5,051 nt of DNA, from assembly GCA_026692825.1 (NCBI GenBank), contig JAPLOC010000087.1:1-5051 (forward strand). Reading direction: 5' to 3'. Below are positions 1 through 5,051 of this stretch, piece by piece; positions within the stretch are counted from its first letter, which is position 1, and the number at the start of each line of letters is the position of its first letter. Under the pieces are notes generated by a model. That model saw only the letters and a program-made list of their open reading frames with translations, was not told where the DNA came from and searched no databases. This stretch comes from Planctomycetota bacterium. Its GTDB lineage: Bacteria; Planctomycetota; Planctomycetia; Planctomycetales; Planctomycetaceae. The position numbers were made by a program, and so were the translations under genes.

Positions 1-76
1 ACCATTTGCCAGTTCTTCCCGTCCGTCCGTTTCACGGACCACTGACGATCGTTTCATTGATTTCGAGACCGTTGCC

Positions 77-1093
77 ATGAACCGCCGACCGAATCACTCG
101 TCGCACTCGGGTTCCCTTCGAACCGCAGGGCTTCGCGGCGGCTTCACGCTGATCGAGCTGATGATCGTGATCACGATCATCGTCATCTTGGCCGGCCTCA
201 CCATTCGCGTCTCAATGGGGATGATCAACCAGGGACGAGAGGCGGCGACCAAAAGCACGATCCAAAAGATCAATCGGCTGCTCGATTCCCGGTTGCAGGC
301 GTTTCAGCGGAAGTACGGCGGTAACGACGACACCTCGCTGGCCCGGCTCAAGAATACCACCGAGTGGTCTCTTGCGGGAAACCTCAAGACCAGCCCCAAC
401 AACCTTGATCTCAGCAACAACCAGCGGGTGATCATTACCCGCAAGCTGCTTTATATGAAGTGGTTCCCGCAGGTTTCCGGAGAAGTGAACCTCAGTCTGT
501 TCCCGGGAATCTCGGCGGCGCGAACCACCAATGGCGGAACCGCGGTCGATTCCAATTCCGAGATCCTGTACGCGATGCTCCTCGATTCGCAGGGACTGGG
601 TGAGGCGACGTCAGGGCTGATTGACTTCAACACGACCGAGTTCGCCGACACCGATCTCGACGGCCTCCCCGAATTCATCGACGCCTGGGGTGAGCCGATC
701 AAGTTCTACCGCTGGCCCACCCGGCTGTTCCGCCCCGACGATGAGGGAGCGGGGACACCCATCGATCCGCCGTCGGCGAAATACGCCAGCCGACTGACGG
801 TCCAGGGCCTCCGCCCCAGCGACCTGAAGCGTGACCCCATGGACCCCCTGGGGCAATGCTCCAACATCAACAATTTCGAAACCTTTTTTCACCAGTTGAA
901 CACGTTCTACGCGCCGCTGATCATCTCTGGCGGGACCGACAAGAACATCGGTCTGCTCGATCCCTCGGACGGGTTTGGCCGGCTGGGGGAATTGTCGGAC
1001 CCAGGGACGACCGACCCGGCGACGTTGGCCCTCCGAGGTGACGCGCTGTCCGATAACATCAGCAGTCTCAACATCCGGGCGGGAGGGAACTGA
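77..1093 (+). CDS. GspG-like major pseudopilin (type II secretion), enlarged
   Basis: A prepilin-type protein that probably forms, or helps form, the pseudopilus of a type II secretion-like machine in the inner membrane and periplasm. The 22-residue leader ends in Gly-22, followed by FTLIELMIVITIIVILAG with Phe-23 at +1 and Glu-27 at +5: the prepilin peptidase site and the hydrophobic assembly helix (about 23-48). A polar helix with REAATKSTIQKINRLL follows. Residues 189-212 read FADTDLDGLPEF then IDAWGEPIKFYR, which resembles the conserved DPWGNPYQY segment of GspG and overlaps an EF-hand-like acidic loop (D191, D193, D195, G196, E199, D202). PLIISGGTDKNIGL (280-293) resembles the C-terminal GspG strand. 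At 338 residues it is over twice the usual GspG length (about 140-150). ATG 77 is the only usable start in this frame. The frame is open back to base 2 but has no other start codon, and no strong ribosome site is visible. It is the first gene of a G-H-I-J-ordered block. The prepilin call is near certain; the GspG assignment rests on these motifs and gene order. Confidence 0.9.
   Translation: MNRRPNHSSHSGSLRTAGLRGGFTLIELMIVITIIVILAGLTIRVSMGMINQGREAATKSTIQKINRLLDSRLQAFQRKYGGNDDTSLARLKNTTEWSLAGNLKTSPNNLDLSNNQRVIITRKLLYMKWFPQVSGEVNLSLFPGISAARTTNGGTAVDSNSEILYAMLLDSQGLGEATSGLIDFNTTEFADTDLDGLPEFIDAWGEPIKFYRWPTRLFRPDDEGAGTPIDPPSAKYASRLTVQGLRPSDLKRDPMDPLGQCSNINNFETFFHQLNTFYAPLIISGGTDKNIGLLDPSDGFGRLGELSDPGTTDPATLALRGDALSDNISSLNIRAGGN
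1082..1086 (+). promoter_or_regulatory. Ribosome binding site for the GspH-like gene
   Basis: GGAGG lies 10 bases before the ATG at 1097 and inside the last codons of the preceding gene. It is the clearest Shine-Dalgarno match ahead of any of the four genes. Its position supports ATG 1097, and so a very short six-residue leader, and suggests that ribosomes finishing the upstream gene reinitiate here. Confidence 0.6.
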
Positions 1094-1096
1094 TCC

Positions 1097-2116
1097 ATGA
1101 AACCCCGCCATGGCTTTACGCTGATCGAACTCCTGGTGGTGATTGGCATCATCACCCTGCTGGCGTCGATTGTGGTCTGGAGTGTCGCGGGAACTCGCGG
1201 CGTCGACCGCGCGTCGGCCGCCGGCCGGAATGTGCAGGCGCAGATTCTGGGGGGCCGCGACCGCGCGGTTCACGCCCGCGCCCCGCGCGGCGTGCGTCTG
1301 GCCCGCGATCCGGGAAATCCGCAGCTCGTGACGGCGATCTCCCACATTCAACCACTTCCCCCGCTGCGTTACGGTGGTCCCGCCGCCCCCATTCAATTGG
1401 AACGGCTCGACCTTGCTCCCGCCGACGGTCGCGCCGACCGCCCGGAGGTGTTGATCGTACGCGGTCTCGACGCGAATTCAGACTGGTTGTCGCTACGGCA
1501 ACGCGGGCACCTGTCGGTCCCGTTCCGGATGCGAATCCCGGCCGACGTCGGCACGTGGTTTACCATCGAAAAGCTGTCGGCCGACAGCGTTCATCCCGAC
1601 GAAACAATCGCCCGGCTCGCCGCCGACTTTGGGGACAGCGATCCCGGATGCGAATTCGACAAGGTCGTCGCGGTCCCCGCCTCCAGCACCCGAGCGAATT
1701 GCGAACTGGAGCTGGGGTTTGGAGAAGCGCCCCACTCAACGAGCGAATCGCTGCCGTCGGGGGTGGTGATTGACCTGGCTTATTCACGAATTCCCGACGC
1801 GTGGCGGAACCCTGCGGTTGCGCCGGATGTGATCTACACCCCCTCGGGAGCGCTTGCGGGAGTTTTGAAGGGGACCGGTCCGGTGTACCTGGTGTTGCGT
1901 GACGTGCGCGACGCCGACCTGGGGCTTGACCCGGCGAACCCCGCGTGCGTCGGGCCGGCGATGGGGATTTCGATTTCGCCCCAGACCGGGCTGGTCGAGT
2001 CGTTTCCGATCGATCCCACTGATCTGGTGGATAACACCACGCAGGCGGGTGGTCCCGACGGCCGCGCCGACGATTTGTTCCACTTCGCCCACGCTCGAAC
2101 AGGGGGCCACCCATGA
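1097..2116 (+). CDS. GspH/FimT-like minor pseudopilin, enlarged
   Basis: A predicted minor pseudopilin of a type II secretion-like system, likely near the pseudopilus tip. It has the shortest leader of the four: MKPRHG, then FTLIELLVVIGIITLLASI, with cleavage after Gly-6, Phe-7 at +1 and Glu-11 at +5. The following segment, QILGGRDRAVHARAPRGVRLAR (split as QILGGRDRAVHA at 49-60 and RAPRGVRLAR at 61-70), is the typical GspH/FimT pattern of a helix leading into a first beta strand. The C-terminal part has GVVIDLAYSRIPDAW (222-236), DVIYTPSGALAGVL (244-257), VYLVLRDV (263-270) and ISISPQTGLVESF (291-303), which matches the 'F-P-G ... I-x-x-x-x-G' strand order of that family. At 339 residues it is about twice the usual 150-190; the extra lies in the middle (about 100-220). 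Cysteines 185, 202 and 284 are present. The gene starts 3 bases after the previous stop and overlaps the next gene by ATGA. Confidence is high for prepilin and good for the GspH type. Confidence 0.88.
   Translation: MKPRHGFTLIELLVVIGIITLLASIVVWSVAGTRGVDRASAAGRNVQAQILGGRDRAVHARAPRGVRLARDPGNPQLVTAISHIQPLPPLRYGGPAAPIQLERLDLAPADGRADRPEVLIVRGLDANSDWLSLRQRGHLSVPFRMRIPADVGTWFTIEKLSADSVHPDETIARLAADFGDSDPGCEFDKVVAVPASSTRANCELELGFGEAPHSTSESLPSGVVIDLAYSRIPDAWRNPAVAPDVIYTPSGALAGVLKGTGPVYLVLRDVRDADLGLDPANPACVGPAMGISISPQTGLVESFPIDPTDLVDNTTQAGGPDGRADDLFHFAHARTGGHP
2101..2106 (+). promoter_or_regulatory. Probable ribosome binding site for the GspI/PilV-like gene
   Basis: AGGGGG lies 6 bases before the ATG at 2113, inside the end of the GspH-like gene. 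It is a moderate Shine-Dalgarno match. With the ATGA stop/start overlap at 2113-2116 it favours the first ATG (2113) over the in-frame ATG at 2125. Confidence 0.4.
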
Positions 2117-3453
2117 GGACTCCAATGCGACACTCGACTTCCCGCTTCGGAAGCGGGCCAGCGCGGCCCCTGGTCGCTATTCCCCCGCGATTCAGCGGTT
2201 CAACGCTCACCGAAGTTCTGGTGGCGTTGTTGATCATGAGCATCGGACTCGTGAGTCTGGCGACGCTGTTTCCGCTGGCGACGATGCGGGCCGCCAAGGC
2301 GGTGCAGGTCACCGCCGCCACCGACCTGCGATACAACGCCGAGTCGACGCTGAAACTGTATCCCCGGATGATCGCCGACCCCGACCTCAACATCAACACC
2401 ACCAATCTGCCGAGCGAAAACCCGCCGAGCAATGAGCCTGCGCCACAGTACAAACTGTGGGTCATCGACCCCCTGGGCTGGAACGCGGCGAACACGATGA
2501 CCACCAAGCAGGATGCGAACAAGAACAACTACGCCGACTTCTTCGGGCAGGATGGCAGCAACAACAACGTCGCCTGGACCCGGGTGCAGCGGTTCCATTT
2601 CGGCCGAAGCACCCCCGCGCTGGCGAACGATTTCGCGACCCTCCCCGATTCGTCAACGCTGTTGTACGAAGGGCGGAACATCACGTTGCAGAAGATTCCC
2701 GCGGCCGCCAATGGTTTCACCCGGGCGGTTGTGCCAGGAATCCAGAACGCGGGAATCGTTGTCGACGGGAACGGTCGACCGAACCCGGCGGCGCGGATCG
2801 TGCTGTTCTCCGCTGACGGACGTGCGAGTCAGGTCCGTGATATCACGAAGATCGACACCGCGACCGAAACGGTGTTCTGGACGGAAGACATCAATGGAGA
2901 CGACTCACTCCAACCGGTGGAGGATATGAACAACAACGGAATTGTGGACCATCGCATTGTCTCGTTGAACTTTTCGGGACTGAACGCGCGGATCGAAACG
3001 CCGGACCAGCGTTATACCTATCTGTTGACGATGCGCAAGACCGAAGTCGGTCTGGCGGAAGTCGACGTGGTGGTGTTTTTCAAACGCCAGACGATCACGG
3101 CGGCGACCGATTCCCGCAACGACGAACGATTGTTCGTGGTGAGTGATGGAAACAACGCCCCGAAAAAGGAAAAGGGATTTGTCGCAGGATCGTCGAAGAT
3201 CACGGTGAAATTCACTTCCCCCATCAAGCCGGCGTTTCGCAAAGGGAGTTTTGTCTTCGACGCCGGCAACGCCCGCTGGTACCGCGTGGTGAATGTCGAC
3301 AGCGTCGACGACACCAAAGGGGAAGCGATCCTCTCGATTGATCCTCCCGCGATTCTCAGCTCTCCCCGTGATGACAACGGAAAACTGGTCGGGAATCTCG
3401 CCATGTTTCCCCGCGGCATTGTCGATGTCTTCCCCTTGGGAACGAAACCATGA
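2113..3453 (+). CDS. GspI/PilV-like minor pseudopilin, enlarged
   Basis: A predicted minor pseudopilin. After a 29-residue basic, proline-containing leader comes G29 | STLTEVLVALLIMSIG with Glu-34 at +5 and a hydrophobic helix to about residue 52. The +1 residue is Ser, not the usual Phe. 'TLTEVLVALLIMSIGLVSLATLFPL' (31-55, split as TLTEVLVALLIMSIG and LVSLATLFPL) is the PilV/GspI style. Residues 259-279 hold tandem acidic loops: D259, N261, D263, S265 and E270 fit a 12-residue EF-hand loop, then D271, N273, N275, G276 and D279. Further on are beta-rich VDVVVFFKRQ (317-326), KGSFVFDAGNARWYRVVNVD (377-396) and the closing FPRGIVDVFPLG (432-443), which I associate with planctomycete pseudopilins. 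At 446 residues it is far longer than GspI (about 120-130). The start overlaps the previous stop as ATGA, and the stop overlaps the next start in the same way. The GspI assignment rests mostly on gene order and the N-terminus; PilV is an equally good name. Confidence 0.87.
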   Translation: MRTPMRHSTSRFGSGPARPLVAIPPRFSGSTLTEVLVALLIMSIGLVSLATLFPLATMRAAKAVQVTAATDLRYNAESTLKLYPRMIADPDLNINTTNLPSENPPSNEPAPQYKLWVIDPLGWNAANTMTTKQDANKNNYADFFGQDGSNNNVAWTRVQRFHFGRSTPALANDFATLPDSSTLLYEGRNITLQKIPAAANGFTRAVVPGIQNAGIVVDGNGRPNPAARIVLFSADGRASQVRDITKIDTATETVFWTEDINGDDSLQPVEDMNNNGIVDHRIVSLNFSGLNARIETPDQRYTYLLTMRKTEVGLAEVDVVVFFKRQTITAATDSRNDERLFVVSDGNNAPKKEKGFVAGSSKITVKFTSPIKPAFRKGSFVFDAGNARWYRVVNVDSVDDTKGEAILSIDPPAILSSPRDDNGKLVGNLAMFPRGIVDVFPLGTKP

Positions 3454-4793
3454 ACCGACTTCCCACGACCGCGTCGCTGTCGTCCAAACATACCGCGCGG
3501 GGAGCCATTCCCCAGCCGGCCCCCCGTCCCGCGTCCCCCCCGGTTCGCGCCGGCTTCACGCTGGTCGAAATGCTGGTCGCGGTCGCTCTGGTCATTCTCA
3601 TGATGACCTTGTTCGCCAGCATCTTTCAGTTGGCGACCGGTGCCATGAGTACCCAGCGTGGACTCGCCGAGAATGATCAGCGGTCACGCCTGGTCCTCAA
3701 CTCGCTGCGCTACGATTTGAGCCACCGCACGATGCAGTATGTTCTCCCCTTCGCGGCGAACGAAGATGTGTCGCAGCCGGAAGCGCGGCTCGCGCTGCGT
3801 CGCGGATATCTTTACATCCGCGAGGGAGATCCCGATGACACGGCGGACGACCTGCTGCAATTCACCATCGACGTGAAATCGGACGACCGGATCTACGGCG
3901 TCTGGGGAAAGCCGCTGTCGGCGTCCGGCCAGTTGGGGGATCTGTTGATGGTTGACGCGAACGGCAAGTTCGGCGACACGACCAACAATCCGTACTGGTT
4001 GAACCAGCCCGAGTTCGACGATGGCACCAACGACATCGACCACGCGACCAGTTCGACGCTGGCCGAGGTGTCGTACTTCCTGCGAAACGGCGGGCTGTAT
4101 CGACGGGTGCTGTTGATCCGACAGCCCAGTACGTCGACCGCGACCGGAAGCGGCCAGCCGATGGGAACGCAAGGCCCGCTGAAGACCGAGCTGTTCGAAA
4201 ACAACGGGTACAACGGGGCGTTTGAGAACTTTTGGTCCTGCTCCGATTTCTCAGCGTTCTTCGATTTGACGAATCAGTCACTCAAGTTTCATGGGGCGGC
4301 CAGTCTCGACAATGGTGTTGGCGGGTCGCAGTCGGTGCTGGCAAACCCGAAGTTCCGGTTCGGACACAGAGTCCTGGATGGGGCGCCCCGAGAGGTGTCG
4401 TCGAACGGATACTACATTGGCCGATTCACGCACCAAGAGACGTCGAGTTTTGATCCGACCGACCGTTCGAAAGGGTTCGGGTATCCCGGACGGAGTACTG
4501 TCGGTTCCCGCGACCCGTTCAATCCCAGCACCCAGGCGACTTACAATGTGAATACCGGGGTGATTGAGGAATACAAGTACGGGTGGCGCGTCGCTGAGGA
4601 TCTGCTGATGACGAATGTGCATCGATTCGACATCAAGGTGTGGGATCCGGCGGCGAGTATGGGTCCGGATGGTGCCCCCGGGCGCGCGGGAATCGACGAT
4701 GATGGAAACAAGGTTTTTGACTTTGTTAGCCCCAACGCTCAGACGACGGCGACTTCCGCGACATCGGCTACAAGGTCAGGATCAGCGCGATAA
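3450..4793 (+). CDS. GspJ/PilW-like minor pseudopilin, N-terminal part of a frameshifted gene
   Basis: A predicted minor pseudopilin of the GspJ/PilW kind. The 35-residue leader is basic and proline-rich (PQPAPRPASPPVRAG). Cleavage is predicted after Gly-35, with Phe-36 at +1 and Glu-40 at +5 in FTLVEMLVAVALVILMMTLF. Family-style features follow: NDQRSRLVLNSLRYDL soon after the helix, EVSYFLRNGGLYRRVLLIR (206-224), FRFGHR (302-307) and TNVHRFDIKVWD (388-399). GPDGAPGRAGIDDDGN spans 405-420. After about residue 428 the frame gives TTATSATSATRSGSAR and stops at 4791-4793. That tail is low-complexity and unlike the rest, whereas good coding sequence continues in the -1 frame to the window end. 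The true product is therefore probably over 530 residues, against about 200 for canonical GspJ. ATGA overlap with the previous gene supports ATG 3450. Confidence is high for a pseudopilin; the 3' end given here is the stop of the shifted frame, not the likely native end. Confidence 0.85.
   Translation: MNRLPTTASLSSKHTARGAIPQPAPRPASPPVRAGFTLVEMLVAVALVILMMTLFASIFQLATGAMSTQRGLAENDQRSRLVLNSLRYDLSHRTMQYVLPFAANEDVSQPEARLALRRGYLYIREGDPDDTADDLLQFTIDVKSDDRIYGVWGKPLSASGQLGDLLMVDANGKFGDTTNNPYWLNQPEFDDGTNDIDHATSSTLAEVSYFLRNGGLYRRVLLIRQPSTSTATGSGQPMGTQGPLKTELFENNGYNGAFENFWSCSDFSAFFDLTNQSLKFHGAASLDNGVGGSQSVLANPKFRFGHRVLDGAPREVSSNGYYIGRFTHQETSSFDPTDRSKGFGYPGRSTVGSRDPFNPSTQATYNVNTGVIEEYKYGWRVAEDLLMTNVHRFDIKVWDPAASMGPDGAPGRAGIDDDGNKVFDFVSPNAQTTATSATSATRSGSAR
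4662..4709 (+). repeat. First copy of a protein-level GPDGxPGxAGxxDDGN motif
   Basis: Encodes GPDGAPGRAGIDDDGN, residues 405-420 of the GspJ/PilW-like protein. Glycine- and aspartate-rich loops of this kind resemble calcium-binding turns. It lies 20 bases before the start of the frameshift interval. The partner copy is at 4970-5017 in the -1 frame. Confidence 0.7.
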
Positions 4794-5051
4794 CGGGCCG
4801 ACCGGATCCAGGATTCTACAGTGCCTCAGCACTCGCGAATTCACGCTACAGTCCGCCAGGTGAGTATCGGTTCGACACTTGGCATCCCAATATCGACTTG
4901 AACCGTGACGTGAAAGGAGGGATCGGCGATGGAGTTCTTGATCGTCCCCCGTTCCGGGCCGCGTTGCCTGGGCCCGACGGAAAACCCGGGATCGCCGGCT
5001 ATTCCGATGACGGCAACCTGGATACGAATGCGTCTCCCTCGAATCCTGTGG
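4730..5051 (+). pseudogene. C-terminal continuation of the GspJ/PilW-like gene in the -1 frame, partial at window end
   Basis: Read from 4730 in the frame one base behind the upstream gene, this stretch is open to the last base. It begins PQRSDDGDFRDIGYKVRISA and continues with SPPGEYRFDTWHPNIDLNRD, then GPDGKPGIAGYSDDGN at 4970-5017. 'FRDIGYKVRISAI' is what I would expect after a 'DDGN..D' loop in this family. The GPDG motif repeats one at 4662-4709 in the upstream frame, matching at 12 of 16 positions. A TAG at 4727-4729 in this frame means the crossover must lie after it, and the family-like wording starts by 4748, so the shift lies within about 20 bases. I see no plausible separate start for it. 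It is best read as the rest of the same gene, cut off by the window edge. Whether the shift is a sequencing error, a real mutation or recoding cannot be settled here. Confidence 0.75.
4970..5017 (+). repeat. Second copy of the GPDGxPGxAGxxDDGN motif, in the shifted frame
   Basis: Encodes GPDGKPGIAGYSDDGN in the -1 frame. It agrees with the first copy at 12 of 16 residues, while the codons differ at several third positions (for example ggt/ggg, ccg/ccc, gat/gac). The similarity is therefore held at protein level rather than by recent DNA duplication. This is the strongest evidence that the -1 frame is coding here. Confidence 0.7.

Noticed and set aside
25..39. Small hairpin GTCCGT-TTC-ACGGAC as a possible terminator of an upstream gene
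   Set aside because: The stem is only 6 bp with a 3-base loop and no T-run follows; it may lie within coding sequence of the upstream gene.
611..1396. Long open frame on the minus strand (261 codons)
   Set aside because: It spans the junction of two solid pseudopilin genes on the other strand, and its composition is typical of an antisense shadow of GC-rich codons.
1560..2528. Long open frame on the minus strand (322 codons) with a hydrophobic N-terminus
   Set aside because: It lies opposite two well-supported genes, is rich in Arg/Pro/Ser as expected from the reverse frame of GC-rich coding DNA, and contains no recognisable domain.
4662..4703. Collagen-like G-x-y triplets (GPDGAPGRAGID)
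   Set aside because: There are only four triplets in each copy, too few for a triple helix; the DDGN ending fits a turn or metal-binding loop better.
4714..4718. T5 run as the site of the frameshift or of polymerase slippage
   Set aside because: The -1 frame contains a TAG at 4727-4729, downstream of this run, so a -1 shift at the T5 run would end translation at once. The shift must lie after 4729.
4914..5051. Strong Shine-Dalgarno-like AAGGAGG at 4914-4920 with ATG at 4929 and an open frame to the window end (MEFLIVPRSGP...), as a possible start of the next gene
   Set aside because: The encoded peptide has no prepilin or other recognisable feature, while the -1 frame over the same bases gives family-like sequence including GPDGKPGIAGYSDDGN. 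The motif is explained by the codons gtg-aaa-gga-ggg.

Overview
This GC-rich 5051-base window looks like part of a planctomycete chromosome or metagenomic contig. That is inferred from protein style, not from a marker gene. All support comes from four large proteins with a type IV prepilin N-terminus, acidic calcium-loop-like motifs of the kind GIDDDGN / GPDGxPGxAG, and phrases such as 'DAWGEPIKFYR' and 'FPRGIVDVFPLG' that I associate with planctomycete type II secretion-like operons.

The layout is one co-directional, tightly packed gene block on the + strand. Bases 1-76 hold no identifiable gene; they may include the end of an upstream gene. Then come a GspG-like pseudopilin (77-1093), a GspH/FimT-like pseudopilin (1097-2116), a GspI/PilV-like pseudopilin (2113-3453) and a GspJ/PilW-like pseudopilin (from 3450). 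The G-H-I-J order matches the canonical type II secretion operon, so a gspK-like gene is expected beyond the right edge. Junctions are 3 nt apart or overlap as ATGA, which implies co-transcription and translational coupling. No transcription terminator or internal promoter is evident.

The four proteins would be made as prepilins, cut after a glycine by a prepilin peptidase, N-methylated, and assembled in the inner membrane into a periplasmic pseudopilus. Each is two or more times the usual size of its family, so most of each protein is a large extra-membrane region of unknown role.

The most notable point is that the fourth gene is frameshifted. Its reading frame ends at 4793 after a low-complexity tail, but convincing coding sequence resumes in the -1 frame between about 4730 and 4748 and runs open to the window end. 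The continuation carries a second copy of a 16-residue GPDGxPGxAGxxDDGN motif found just before the shift, so both parts belong to one gene. A one-base deletion, either a sequencing error or a real mutation, is the simplest explanation; programmed frameshifting is less likely.

I found no RNA genes, CRISPR arrays, insertion sequences or other mobile elements. The window is mainly a divergent, enlarged pseudopilin operon rather than a wholly new kind of system.
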